Below are positions 37,747 to 47,648 of a stretch of 64,000 nucleotides of DNA, piece by piece. Source of the DNA: Limisphaera sp026417315 (GTDB lineage: Bacteria; Verrucomicrobiota; Verrucomicrobiia; Limisphaerales; Limisphaeraceae); the NCBI RefSeq assembly GCF_049537125.1, contig NZ_JBMVQY010000001.1, forward strand, positions 186,001 through 250,000, read 5' to 3'. The notes beneath the pieces were generated by a model. It had not been told where the DNA came from. It saw nothing but the letters and a program-made list of their open reading frames with translations, and ran no database searches. How positions within the stretch are numbered: position 1 is the first letter of the stretch; each line of letters starts with the position of its first letter. The translations under genes and the position numbers were made by a program.

Positions 37747-38517
37747 ATGCGCATTCATCCCACGGCGGTCATTCATCCCCGGGCGCAACTCGGGGCGGAT
37801 TGCGAGATCGGACCCTATTGCGTGATCGGCGAGCACGTGGAGCTGGGGGACCGTTGCCGCCTGCATTCCCATGTGGTCATCGACGGCCACACGCGACTGG
37901 GCTGTGACAACGAAGTGTTCCCGTTCGCTGCCATCGGGCTGCGGACGCAGGACCTGAAGTGGCGCGGGGGCACGACGCGCGTGGTGATCGGGGATCGGAA
38001 CACCTTTCGCGAGGGGGTCACCGTCCACAGCGCCACTCAAGACGGCGGCGCCACCGTGATCGGATCGGACAACCACATCCTGGCCTACTGCCACATCGCG
38101 CACGATTGCGTGCTCGGCAATCACATCGTCATGTCCAGTTACGCCGGCCTGGCCGGCCACGTACAGGTGGAGGACCAGGCCGTGCTGGCCGGTTACGCCG
38201 CGGTGCACCAGTTTTGCCGCATCGGCCGCCTGGCCATGGTGGGAGGCTGCTCGAAGGTGGTGCAGGATGTCCCGCCCTTCATGCTGGCGGACGGAAGTCC
38301 GGCAGAAACCATCACCATCAACAAGGTGGGACTGGAACGGGCCGGCATTCCCGAGGAAGTCCAGGCCGTTCTTCGCCAGGCGCATCGCCTGCTCTTTCGC
38401 AGCGGCCTGACCATCCCCAACGCACTGGCCCGGATCGAGTCGGAACTGCCCCCCCTGCCCGAGGTGCAGCATCTGGTGGCGTTCATCCGCGCCAGCGAAC
38501 GGGGCATCAGCCGATGA
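37747..38517 (+). CDS. lpxA: Acyl-ACP--UDP-N-acetylglucosamine O-acyltransferase
   Basis: 256 residues, the usual LpxA length. It catalyses the first step of lipid A synthesis, 3-O-acylation of UDP-GlcNAc. The left-handed beta-helix is visible as hexapeptide repeats from MRIHPTAVIHPRAQLGADCE through IGPYCVIGEHVELGDRC. The active-site region AYCHIAHDCVLGNHIVMSS follows, and the C-terminal helical part has GLERAGIPEEVQAVLRQAHR and LFRSGLT. It follows lpxC-fabZ by 25 bases and precedes an Lpt permease gene by 70 bases, forming a lipopolysaccharide operon. Confidence 0.95.
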   Translation: MRIHPTAVIHPRAQLGADCEIGPYCVIGEHVELGDRCRLHSHVVIDGHTRLGCDNEVFPFAAIGLRTQDLKWRGGTTRVVIGDRNTFREGVTVHSATQDGGATVIGSDNHILAYCHIAHDCVLGNHIVMSSYAGLAGHVQVEDQAVLAGYAAVHQFCRIGRLAMVGGCSKVVQDVPPFMLADGSPAETITINKVGLERAGIPEEVQAVLRQAHRLLFRSGLTIPNALARIESELPPLPEVQHLVAFIRASERGISR

Positions 38518-38587
38518 AGTTCCGGGGAAAACCGACCTTGCATCTGGATGCCTTCAACGCCTGCCTTCCGAGGGCACGAGAGATTCC

Positions 38588-39694
38588 TTGCGCCCACGCG
38601 TCGTGAACATCCTGCAGCGCCATCTCCTCCGCGAAATGCTGGCCACGCTCGCCATGACCGTGGCGGTGTTCGTGTTCGTCCTCCTGCTGGGCAATGTGCT
38701 GCGGGAAATCCTGCTGCTGTTGGTGCATCGGCAGGTGAGCCTGGCGAGCGTGCTGGAGGCGGTGGGGCTCCTGTTGCCCTACGTGGCGCCCTTTGCCCTG
38801 CCGATGGGCCTGCTCACGGCGGCACTGCTCGTGTTCGGGCGGTTCGCCGCGGATCAGGAACTGACGGCCGCGCGCGCCAGCGGGCTCAGTCTGACCCATC
38901 TGGTGGCTCCCCTGCTTTTCCTGGCGCTGGTGCTCAGTGCGGTGACCGTCTTGTTGAACGCGGAGTGGGCCCCCCGCAGCCGCACGGCGTACAAGGCACT
39001 GCTCGTGCGCATCGGCCTGCAAATGGGCCAGGGCATTCTGCCGGAACGCCAGTACATCCATGACTTCAAAGGTCTCGTGCTGTACATCGGGCGCATCCGG
39101 GAAGCCCGGTTGGAGGAGGTCCTGGTGTGGCGCCTGGACGATCAGGGCCGCGCCGAGTACAAGCTCCGGGCCGAGGGAGGCCGCCTGGAATCTGCAGCCG
39201 ACTCCGGAGGATTCCGACTGGAACTGACCGACGTGGTGGCGGCCCGACGCACACCCGAGGGCTGGGTCCCCGCCGGGTACGCCCGTACGCTCGTCTACAC
39301 CTTGGAGCCCCCCGCCAGCCGGCCCGCCCGGGCCCCGAAGATCAGCGAAATGACCTGGCGGCAACTGCTGGAGGAACGCCGGTCGCGGGAACACCAGGGC
39401 ATCGAGGCCACGCCGGTGGTGGTGCAACTGCATCAGCGGGTGGCCTTCGGTTTCGCCTGTTTTGCCTTCTGCCTGGTGGGCATCCCGCTGGGAGCCCGGC
39501 TGCATCGGCGAGAAACCAACGTCGGGGTGGCCGTCGCCCTGGTCCTGGTGGCGATTTACTTCGGATTCCTCCTCCTGGCCAACGCGTGGGACACCCGGCC
39601 CGAACGATACCCGCACCTCCTGGTCTGGCTGCCCAACTTCCTGTTCCAGGGAATCGGGGCCTACTTGTTGTGGCGCATGGATCACGCCCCCTGA
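38588..39694 (+). CDS. LptF/LptG-family permease (YjgP/YjgQ)
   Basis: 368 residues, inner-membrane subunit of the ABC transporter that extracts lipopolysaccharide for delivery to the outer membrane. Six membrane segments lie at about 20-38, 60-84, 105-124, 282-300, 310-330 and 348-364, with a periplasmic beta-jellyroll-like domain between the third and fourth (YIHDFKGLVLYIGRI; EYKLRAEGGRLESA). The signature ILQRHLLREMLATLAMT opens the protein, and the C-terminus has TNVGVAVALVLVAIYFGFLL. A TTG start at 38588 is used; the GTG at 38603 is an alternative. It is the last gene of the lpx operon. Confidence 0.9.
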   Translation: MRPRVVNILQRHLLREMLATLAMTVAVFVFVLLLGNVLREILLLLVHRQVSLASVLEAVGLLLPYVAPFALPMGLLTAALLVFGRFAADQELTAARASGLSLTHLVAPLLFLALVLSAVTVLLNAEWAPRSRTAYKALLVRIGLQMGQGILPERQYIHDFKGLVLYIGRIREARLEEVLVWRLDDQGRAEYKLRAEGGRLESAADSGGFRLELTDVVAARRTPEGWVPAGYARTLVYTLEPPASRPARAPKISEMTWRQLLEERRSREHQGIEATPVVVQLHQRVAFGFACFAFCLVGIPLGARLHRRETNVGVAVALVLVAIYFGFLLLANAWDTRPERYPHLLVWLPNFLFQGIGAYLLWRMDHAP

Positions 39695-39719
39695 ACCGGG
39701 CCCAAACTGCGGCTATAGT
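39691..39719 (+). promoter_or_regulatory. Putative sigma-70 promoter for the TPR-gspE unit
   Basis: A CTGAAC -35-like box (39691-39696) and a TATAGT -10 box (39714-39719) are 17 bases apart. They lie right at the stop of the permease gene. The predicted leader to ATG 39919 would be about 190 bases long. The -35 is imperfect, so this is moderate to low confidence. Confidence 0.4.
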
Positions 39720-39918
39720 TCCGTCCCTTCCTGCCGATAAGGGACTGGACAGGAAGAGTCGGGAAGATTCGCGGGAACACGACGGCATTGCCCGGGGCCG
39801 GTGTGGCCGGGGGAGAATCGGCCTCCGGCTGCCCGGTGTTTCCCAGAAAAGGCGTCAACCTCGGACTCCCCGGCAACGGGCCCGGGAATCGGGATTCCGG
39901 AGCCGATGCAACATACGC

Positions 39919-40782
39919 ATGGCCGCAGCAAGCACGTTGAGTCAGGGCGAAATCGCGCAGTTGATGCAGACGATTGAGATGTTCGAGGTGATCACTCAAT
40001 CGCAACCCCTCGACTATCAATCGTTGGAAATCCTCAAGGAGGCGTATGCCAAGCTGGGCCAGGAAGAGCAGGTCGTCAAAACCGCCAAGCGCATCGCGGA
40101 AGCCTACGTCCAGTTGGGGCAGTTTTCCTCCGCCATTCTCGAGTACGAAGGGATCCTGCAGCGTCACCCCGACGACCAGGAGGTCCGGGCTGCCCTGCGG
40201 GACATCGAAGCCCGCGCGGCCAACCTCACCAGTGCTTCGCCGGCCTCCACGGACACCGACGTCCTGCCCACCCGCCCGGGCACGCCCTCCTCACGAACGG
40301 CAGCCCCCGCAGCCGCACCCGTGCCGGCCAGCGTCGAAGACGGCCGGTCCGCCATGCGCAAGATCTTCGTGGAAGGGAAAGTCATCAGCGCCGCGGATTT
40401 CGACGCCTGCTGGCCCCAGCCCGATCTGACCGTCGTCCCGTCCGAACCCGTGCCCCCCTTCATCCACAACCTGGCCGAAAAAGGCCTTGTCCCCGTCGAA
40501 CGATCCCTGACTCTCCTGATTGATCGAAGCCGGTTGCCCTTCCTGCCCCTGGAGCGCTACGACGCGGACCCGGACCTGGCCCGTCGTTTTCCCGCCGCGC
40601 TGTGTCGGCGTTGGTGCATCCTGCCCTTCGACACCATGGGGCGCGCCCTGCTGGTGGCCACGGCGAACCCGTTCAATCAACAGGCCGTGCGCGAACTGGG
40701 CGCCATATGGCCGCAGCGGTTGCAATGGTACCTGGCCGCACCCGCCGAGATCCTCAAGTACCTCCGCAAAGCGTTTCGCTGA
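39919..40782 (+). CDS. TPR protein with a GspE-N/MshEN-like C-terminal segment
   Basis: 287 residues. The N-terminal part (about 1-110) is helical, with TPR-type patterns (SLEILKEAYAKLGQEEQVVK, AEAYVQLGQFSSAILEYEGI, LQRHPDDQEVRAALRDIEAR). A Thr/Pro/Ala-rich linker follows (about 112-150). The C-terminal segment (LAEKGLVPVERSLTLLIDRS, FLPLERYDADPDLARRFPA, RRWCILPFDTMGRALLVATA, NPFNQQAVREL) closely resembles the N-terminal domain that precedes the ATPase in type II secretion/type IV pilus ATPases. The gspE gene starts 6 bases downstream, so this probably works as an accessory of the same secretion or pilus machine. ATG 39919 begins the helical part; the longer frame upstream is the shadow of the permease gene. 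Confidence 0.8.
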   Translation: MAAASTLSQGEIAQLMQTIEMFEVITQSQPLDYQSLEILKEAYAKLGQEEQVVKTAKRIAEAYVQLGQFSSAILEYEGILQRHPDDQEVRAALRDIEARAANLTSASPASTDTDVLPTRPGTPSSRTAAPAAAPVPASVEDGRSAMRKIFVEGKVISAADFDACWPQPDLTVVPSEPVPPFIHNLAEKGLVPVERSLTLLIDRSRLPFLPLERYDADPDLARRFPAALCRRWCILPFDTMGRALLVATANPFNQQAVRELGAIWPQRLQWYLAAPAEILKYLRKAFR

Positions 40783-40788
40783 TCGCCC

Positions 40789-42525
40789 ATGCCTCCTCCG
40801 AAAACATTTGGCGAACGTATCGCCGACGCACTGATCGAAGACGGCCTGCTGACGCCACAGCAGGTGGAAGAACTCCTGGAGCAACAGCGTCGGGACGGCA
40901 CCCGCCTGCTCAAGCTCATCCAGGACAAGGGCTACGTCAGCGAGGTGGACCTGGCCGTTTCCATGGGCCGGGTGCTCAATGTGCCGCCCATCAACCTCGC
41001 CCGCATCGGCATCCCGTTGGAGGTGGCCGAACTGCTGCCGCGCGACCTGGCCCAGAACCACAAACTGGTTCCCGTCGCCCGCCTCGACAACAAGCTCTTC
41101 GTGGCGATGGCCGACCCCCTCAATGTCCTGGCGCTGGACGACATCAAACGAATTACGCGACTGGAGGTCCATCCCCTCATCGCCCCCGAACGGGCCATTC
41201 TCGAAAAACTGAGCCATCTCGACGCGGCCAAGAGCGGCAGCATCGAGCAGTTCATCCAGGACACCCAAAAGGCCGAGGCGGAGGCCGAAGCCGACCAGGT
41301 CGAGGTCACGCGCGAGTCCACCGAGGAGGTCAACCTCGACCAACTGGCCGCCTCCAGCGAAGAAGCCCCGGTCATCAAACTGGCCAACCTGATCCTGGTC
41401 CAGGCCATCAAGGACCGCGCCAGCGACATCCACTTGGAGCCCTTCGAAAAGACGGTCCGGCTCCGATACCGCATCGACGGCGTGCTCACCGACGTCACCC
41501 CCCCGCCCAAGAGCATGTACCTGCCGCTGGTCTCACGTTTCAAAATCATGTCCAACCTCGACATCGCCGAGCGGCGTCTGCCCCAGGACGGCCGCATGCG
41601 CGTGCGCGTGGGCGGCAAGGACTACGACCTGCGCGTGTCCATCCTGCCCACCGTCCACGGGGAAAAAGTGGTCCTGCGCGTGCTGGACAAGTCCAACCTC
41701 TCCGGCAGCCTGGACCAGCTTGGCCTGGACCCGCACACCTACCAGCGGGTCAAAGCGGCCATCGATGCCCCCCACGGCCTCATCCTGGTCACCGGCCCGA
41801 CCGGCTCGGGCAAAACCACCACCCTCTACTCCGCCCTCAACGAGCTCAACAGTCCCATCTACAACATCATCACCGTCGAGGACCCGGTGGAATTCCAAAT
41901 CCCCGGCATCAACCAGGTCCCCGTCCGCAAGGAAATCGGCCTGACCTTCGCCAACGCCCTGCGCTCCATCCTGCGCCAGGACCCGGACATCATCATGATC
42001 GGCGAAATCCGCGACACGGAAACGGCCGAAATCGCCATCGAGGCCGCCCTCACCGGACATCAGGTCCTCTCCACCATGCACTGCAACGACGCTGCCGGCG
42101 CCATCGCACGGCTCGACGACATGGGCATCGCCCCCTTCCTCATCTCCTCCTCGGTCATCCTGTCCTGCGCCCAACGCCTGATGCGCAAGATCTGTCCCTA
42201 TTGCAAGGAGCCGGTAACCTACCCTGCCAAAATGTACCAGGACCTCGGAATCGACCCTGCCTTCTTCGAGGGCGTAACCCTCTACCGCGGCCGGGGCTGC
42301 GAACGCTGCAAAAACTCGGGTTACGCCGGCCGCATGGCCATCATCGAAGCGATGACCGTCACCGACGAAATCCGGCGCCTGATCATCGCCCGGGCCAACT
42401 CCCACGAAATCACGCACCTGGCCATCCAGCAGGGCATGAAAACCCTCCGCATGGTCGCGCTCGAGCGCGCCCGGGAGGGAATCTCCACCCTCGAACAGGT
42501 GTTGGTCTTGACCATGGCGTACTGA
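40789..42525 (+). CDS. GspE/PilB-type secretion or pilus assembly ATPase
   Basis: 578 residues, a cytoplasmic hexameric ATPase that powers assembly of a pseudopilus or type IV pilus. The N-terminal domain (about 1-160) is MshEN/GspE-N-like. The ATPase core has Walker A GPTGSGKTTTLYSALN (about 335), the Asp box VTVEDPVEFQIPGI, Walker B DPDIIMIGEIRDTETAEIAI (about 399) and a His box ALTGHQVLSTMHCND. A four-Cys zinc motif is present near the C-terminus (ICPYCKEPV, GCERCKNSGY). The other secretion genes (gspF/pilC, pilins) are not in the window, so the exact system is open. It directly follows the TPR protein and converges on coaX. Confidence 0.93.
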   Translation: MPPPKTFGERIADALIEDGLLTPQQVEELLEQQRRDGTRLLKLIQDKGYVSEVDLAVSMGRVLNVPPINLARIGIPLEVAELLPRDLAQNHKLVPVARLDNKLFVAMADPLNVLALDDIKRITRLEVHPLIAPERAILEKLSHLDAAKSGSIEQFIQDTQKAEAEAEADQVEVTRESTEEVNLDQLAASSEEAPVIKLANLILVQAIKDRASDIHLEPFEKTVRLRYRIDGVLTDVTPPPKSMYLPLVSRFKIMSNLDIAERRLPQDGRMRVRVGGKDYDLRVSILPTVHGEKVVLRVLDKSNLSGSLDQLGLDPHTYQRVKAAIDAPHGLILVTGPTGSGKTTTLYSALNELNSPIYNIITVEDPVEFQIPGINQVPVRKEIGLTFANALRSILRQDPDIIMIGEIRDTETAEIAIEAALTGHQVLSTMHCNDAAGAIARLDDMGIAPFLISSSVILSCAQRLMRKICPYCKEPVTYPAKMYQDLGIDPAFFEGVTLYRGRGCERCKNSGYAGRMAIIEAMTVTDEIRRLIIARANSHEITHLAIQQGMKTLRMVALERAREGISTLEQVLVLTMAY

Positions 42526-42553
42526 CCGCGAGCCTCGCCGCCAATGCGCAATC

Positions 42554-43312
42554 TCAGGCCGGCGCCTGATGCGCCAGCCAGGTCAGCCGCAAACCCTCCA
42601 GCGTCAGGTCCGGCCAAACGTGCCGGATCTCCGGCACCCGTTCGGCCATCAGCCGCGCATACCCACCCGTGGCCACCACCGCGGCCCCCGTCCAACCCAT
42701 CTGCCGCTGAATCTCCGTCAACACCGCTCGGACCAGCCCCGGATACCCGTAATACGCACCAGCCTGCATGGCCTGCACCGTGCTTCGTCCCACGACACTC
42801 CGGCAGCGGCGGACCCGGATGCGTGGCAGCAAGGCGGTGCGTTCATGCAAATAGTCGGTCATGGCCTCCAGTCCCGGGGCAATGACGCCCCCAATGTAAC
42901 AGCCGCGCTCGTCCACAACGTCAAAGGTCACCGCCGTGCCAAAATCCACCACCACCACGGGCGCTCCCACCCGATGCCAGGCAGCCAGCGCATTGGCAAG
43001 ACGGTCAGCGCCAATCGTGCGCGGCCTGGGATAATCAATGCGCAGCCCCCGCAGGGTGCCCGCGTTCAACTCCAAACATGGAACGCCCCAATGACGCCGT
43101 ACCGCCCGCCGCACGGACGGTGTCACCCGCGGCACCACACTGGCCACCACCGCGCCGGCCACAAACGTCCGTCCCACCCAACGGCACAGGGCTGCCTCCG
43201 CACGGCCCGAGGCCCAGTCGGCGGTGCGAACCTGGCCCCGTCGGACCACCCTCCGTTCATTCCCCAGCCCCAGGTGAGTGTGCGTGTTCCCAATGTCCAC
43301 CAACAACCACAT
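42554..43312 (-). CDS. coaX: Type III pantothenate kinase
   Basis: 252 residues. Cytoplasmic enzyme that phosphorylates pantothenate, the first step of coenzyme A synthesis. The ASKHA-fold motifs are present: LVDIGNTHTHLGLG at the N-terminus, IGADRLANALAAW, VVVVDFGTAVTFDVVDERGC, YIGGVIAPGLEAM and GAYYGYPGLVRAVL. ATG 43312 has a good ribosome-binding site (GAAGGGGA about 7 bases upstream) and matches the normal N-terminus. The gene converges with gspE, with only 28 bases between the stops, and appears to be a single-gene unit. Confidence 0.93.
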   Translation of the reverse strand: MWLLVDIGNTHTHLGLGNERRVVRRGQVRTADWASGRAEAALCRWVGRTFVAGAVVASVVPRVTPSVRRAVRRHWGVPCLELNAGTLRGLRIDYPRPRTIGADRLANALAAWHRVGAPVVVVDFGTAVTFDVVDERGCYIGGVIAPGLEAMTDYLHERTALLPRIRVRRCRSVVGRSTVQAMQAGAYYGYPGLVRAVLTEIQRQMGWTGAAVVATGGYARLMAERVPEIRHVWPDLTLEGLRLTWLAHQAPA

Positions 43313-43998
43313 GACATCCCCTTCGTGGCTTGCCGAGCCGCCAGCCGGCGCCCGACGCCGGAGCTCCGACGCGCCGCGAAAGTAGAAGGGCACAGCGCCC
43401 GGCACAAGCCGTACCCGTGCCGGCCGCCAACAGGGCGCGCCTGCCCGACCGAGTCCAAGAACCCCGGCTACAGCGCCCGGTCGCCAAAGCCGGGCCATCC
43501 GGCCCGATCACACCGCACGCAGGCCGGAACAACATCATGGTCTCCAAAAGCGGTTCGAAACGCCACGTTCCTCCGGGGTCAGAGCTTGCCTTTCCCCGCT
43601 CTCAGCAAGCTTCAGGCTCTCGCCCCAAGCGGAGGCCCGGGTGACCAGACGGCCGGTACGCTTTCAGGAATTCAGACCGAGACCGCGCCCGGTTGTTTGC
43701 GAACCGGAGAGGAGTTGGTCCTGATGCTCGAGGCCCGCCCGGCCAGAACCAGCGACGCAACGGGGGCGTCTGGTCCCCCGTCCCCTCGGCGGCCCCGCTC
43801 GGGATCCACCGTTGCACTGCAGCAGAGTCCGGCAACGCGCAGAAGCACGTGCGCAAGCCTGCTAGCAAGCACGATCGGCATGGCTGCGTGTCATAAAAAT
43901 TTTCTCTTGCCAAGACCGGGCCCGGTGCTAAAAGTGGATCTGCAAACCAGTTGTAGTCCAAGTCAGAACCAACCCAACAATAGGCAACCATACGTCCT
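43313..43998. other. Divergent spacer upstream of the giant exported protein
   Basis: About 690 bases. Apart from a candidate promoter near 43907-43934, I see no gene here; the open frames are Arg/Pro-rich. An AT-rich stretch at 43892-43906 (CATAAAAATTTTCTC) lies just upstream of the candidate -35 box. Confidence 0.4.
43907..43934 (+). promoter_or_regulatory. Putative promoter of the giant lectin/PA14 protein gene
   Basis: TTGCCA (43907-43912) and TAAAAG (43929-43934) are separated by 16 bases, downstream of an AT-rich upstream stretch. The start codon at 43999 would then have a leader of about 58 bases. Boxes are imperfect, so the call is tentative. Confidence 0.35.
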
Positions 43999-46900
43999 AT
44001 GCGAACCCGATCCTCAACCCTTGCCTTGGGAGCGGCCCTGGTCGTGTCCCTTGCCTCCTTCCGTGTCGGCGCCGGAACCGCCACGTGGAACTTCGATGAC
44101 TGGAATGACCCGTCATTGACCAATTTGGTGGTGACCGGAGACGCTACTACGATCTTCAACGAGGACTGGAAAAGGTACACGGACGGCAATCCGCCGACGG
44201 GGGGATTCCTGCAGCTCACTCCAGCCGTCGGGAGCCGGAACCTGGCCGTCGTGTTTCCGGACATCGACAACGGGGCACCCATCAAGGCCTTCCGGCTCAC
44301 GATGGACGTCCGCGCCGGGAATGGCACGGCCGAGCGTCCGGCTGACGGGTTCAGCATCAGCTAGGTCCGAGAAAACGATCCGGCCCTGAGCAACATCGTG
44401 CAATACGTGGATCCTGTTACAGGGCGCGGCATCGTCTTTGGCTTTGCCGGCGGAGACGACCTTGCCACCGCGCAAAGCCCGGCCGGAAGCGGTCTGCCCG
44501 AAAACGGCTCGAAGACGGGCGTGGCCGTAATTTTCGATGCCTGGCAGGGAAATTGGTTGCCGGATACCCCGGACTTTCGAGACCGGGAAGGGCTCGCAGT
44601 TCGCGTGGACGATCGGACCCTGATTCAGGTTGAAATGCTCAACCGAAACGGCGGCGGCTGCGATGTCACCGACTCGCTGCAAACCGGCGCCTGGCTGAAC
44701 GACGGCGGCCAGAGCTACACGCACCTGGAGTGGTGCCGGCTCGAAGTGGAAAAAACCGTCGACAACAAGGTTTATGTGACTTGGAAAGGCCGTCGAATCC
44801 TCGACGGATTCCAGCTCCAAGAGTACTCAGTTCACAAGGGTCGGCTGATCCTCGCAGGTCGTACCGGTGGCAACAACCAGTACGTCCATTTCGACAACAT
44901 CACTCTGGAGACCACCCCCGCGATCGAACCCGTTGTCAAATCGCTCTCGGTCAATGCCGATCTTCGCGGCTGGACGCTGGTCCTCGAGGACACCCTTCCA
45001 AGCGTCTTGACCAATGTGACCGAGGTCATTTGGAACGACCAGAACGTCACCGCCAACGTCTCCGTCACCAAGGCTGGCAACGAAACCCGCGTGGTTTACA
45101 CCCAGGCGAACCGCTTCCCACCCAACTCGCCCAACGTGGTTCGCGTCACCTTCCAGACCAGTCTCGGTCAGACGCTGGTCAGCACGGCAAATGCCACTAC
45201 GCCCAACTACTTCGTGATGCCCCCGGCATATGCGCTACCGCTGTCCGCCGTGTCGGGACAGCCACGCGGCATCGCCTTCGGCGCCATCTACCAGACCATC
45301 GCCGAAAACCGTAACAGTCTGGGCGACAACCAGCTCAACTGGACAGAAGAACAGATCCTCGGTCTCTGGGGAACCAACCTGATCACGGGCACGCTGCCCA
45401 CCTCCACCGATGTGCTGGACTACCAGAACAGCGGGCCGTTTGGCACGCCGAACGGGAATTTCCAGCAGGGTGGCAGCCTCATCAACCTGTGGGAAGGGGT
45501 TGACTACGATCTGCGTGACCTCGGCTTCGGATCCAATCCGGCCAAGACCAGCACGGACGACGGCACGATCGAATGGTTCGCCTACGTCTATTTCCCGACC
45601 GCCGGCGAATACATCATGGTGGTCAATAGTGACGACGGATTCCGTCTGACCACCGCACGAAACGCCCGCGACCGCATGGGCGATATCATCTCCTTCTTCA
45701 ACGGCGGCCGTGGGAACGCCACGGGCGTCAACGCCGGCACGCAGCAACGGGTCATCGTGGATCAACCGGGGGTCTATCCGATCCGCGGCATCATCTACAA
45801 CCGGGCCGGCGGGTTCAACGTGGAGTGGTATACCCGGGTTGGGGACAACCTTTACTTGATCAACAGCAACGCCACGCCGCAGGCCCTGCAGGCCTGGGTC
45901 TCGGCCACCGGCGTCGGCTGCTACGTGCAAAGCGCCATCCCGGTGCGAGACGCGGTAGATGTACGGCCGGACCGCAGCATCCGCATCGAGCTGGCCAACG
46001 GCTCGACCACCGTGAACGCGGGCTCCATCGTGCTGCGGGTCAATGGCAACACCGTAACGCCCACCGTGACTTCGGGTGCGACCACCGTGGTGACGCACCC
46101 GGCGATCGGCCCCGGCGGGTACTGGCCGAGTGGCTCAAGCAACACCATCGAGCTGTCCTTCACCGACAGCGCCGGTACCCAGTACAACTACACGTGGAGC
46201 TTCCGCGTCAGCGCGTACAAGACCCTCACCGGCGGGCTGCCGCTCGGAGCGCAGGACACGACCAAACCCGGGTTCCGCGTGCTGACCTGGAAGCCGATCT
46301 TCGGCTGGACCGCTCCGGGTGAATGGGACGGCGTCTATCCGCTGACCCGGATCTACGCCGCCGAGCAGCTGTTGGCCGGTTATCTCCGGCCCAACGGCGC
46401 GCGCGACCAGAACCAGATGGTCAACGGCTACTTCGAGTATACCGGCGTGGTGAACTGGAACGGTGAGCTGGACGGTGTACCGTGGAGCGGCGGCCCCAAC
46501 CAGCAGGGCAACTTCCGCGAGCCGGACTATCCGGACAGCTTCCCACCCGGACTGCCCGGCCTGTCGGATCCGAACATCCCACAGAGTGACCTGCTCACGA
46601 AGGCCGGATATACCGTCGAAGTGCTGACCTATGTGGTCTTCCCGCAAGCGGGTGCTTACACCTTGGGCGTCAACAGCGACGACGGGTTCCTCGTCACGCA
46701 GGGCCATCAGCGGCCCGCCAAGAACGGTGCCCTGATCGTCAGCGCACCTGCCGCCGTGGCCGGAGGCTACTACGCCATCCACGCCCCGGCGGGCACGGCC
46801 CGTCCGCTGACCAATGCGGCCATCACGGCCAAATTGGTGCCCACGGATCCCATCCTGGCCAACACGCCGCTGAACAACGCGGCCGCAGTCTCCAACAACA

Positions 46901-47580
46901 TCGCCATCTGCCGGCGCGGCGCAGTTTCGTTCAGCGCCAAGATCCGGAACTGCCTGCAAGCCGGCGCCGTGGCCGTGATCGTGGTGAACAACCGCGATGA
47001 AGTGGATCAGAGCGGTGGGAACAACGGGCCCATCCCGATTGAAATGGGTGTTGGTTCCGAAGGCTATCAGGACATCCCGGCTGCGATGATCATGCTCGAG
47101 CACGGCAACAAACTCATCGCCGCCGCGGCAACCAACGACGTCATCGCCACCCTGAACCCAATCCCGATCTCGTGGGATGCCGAAGGTGCTCTCGGGTTCT
47201 TCGACGGCGGCCGTGGGTCCTCGGATACCCTGTTCAACATCCTGGTTCCGCAGGCCGGCGTCTATCCGTTGCGCCTGATGTACTTCGAAGGTGGTGGTGG
47301 CGACAACTGCGAGTGGTTCAGTCTCGCCCCCGACGGCACCCGGGTCCTCATCAACGACCCGAACAATCCGAACTCCCTCAAGGCCTTCCGTGCTGTCACG
47401 GTCCAACCGCCGCCCACGCTGTCCATCGCCCGGGAAGGCAACCAGATCATCCTCACCTTCACCGGAACCTTGCAGCAGGCGGACAACGTCACCGGCCCGT
47501 ACACCGACGTGGCCGGAGCCACCTCGCCCTATCGGGTGAACATCACTCCGGGTGCGAAGTTCTATCGTGCCCGCAACTAA
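43999..47580 (+). pseudogene. Giant exported lectin-like/PA14/PA-domain protein interrupted by an in-frame TAG
   Basis: 1194 codons in one frame, with a single internal stop (TAG, 44362-44364, codon 122) in the middle of a concanavalin-A-like lectin domain. N-terminus: signal peptide (RSSTLALGAALVVSLASF), then the lectin domain (ATWNFDDWND to about residue 310), which continues seamlessly after the stop (ADGFSIS, stop, VRENDPALSNIVQ). Two PA14-like modules follow (YVYFPTAGEYIMVVNSDDGF and YVVFPQAGAYTLGVNSDDGF), then a protease-associated (PA) domain (ICRRGAVSFSAKIRNCLQAG, AVAVIVVNNRDEV). A C-terminal tail (ADNVTGPYTDVAGATSPYRV, KFYRARN) is typical of verrucomicrobial exported proteins. It probably bound or processed polysaccharide at the surface. 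Only 121 residues are made if the stop is obeyed. A strong terminator follows. Confidence 0.8.
44362..44364 (+). other. In-frame TAG codon within the lectin domain
   Basis: Codon 122 of the frame starting at 43999 is TAG, between AGC and GTC. Reading frame, codon usage and homology-like sequence are unchanged on both sides, as expected for a point change of a sense codon (for example TAC or CAG to TAG). No frameshift is needed. Confidence 0.9.
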
Positions 47581-47612
47581 ACCCGGGCCGGGGCTTTGAC
47601 CCGGCTTGAAGC

Positions 47613-47648
47613 ACGGGCGGTCTGGCAACAGACCGCCCGTTTTGTTTT
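47613..47648 (+). terminator. Rho-independent terminator after the giant exported protein gene
   Basis: Perfect 12-bp stem ACGGGCGGTCTG (47613-47624), loop GCAA, CAGACCGCCCGT (47629-47640), followed by the T-rich run TTTTGTTTT. It sits 32 bases past the stop codon. Confidence 0.92.

Noticed and set aside
44362..44364. Genome-wide reassignment of TAG to a sense codon
   Set aside because: Several well-supported genes in the window end naturally in TAG, so TAG is a normal stop here; only a site-specific event remains possible.
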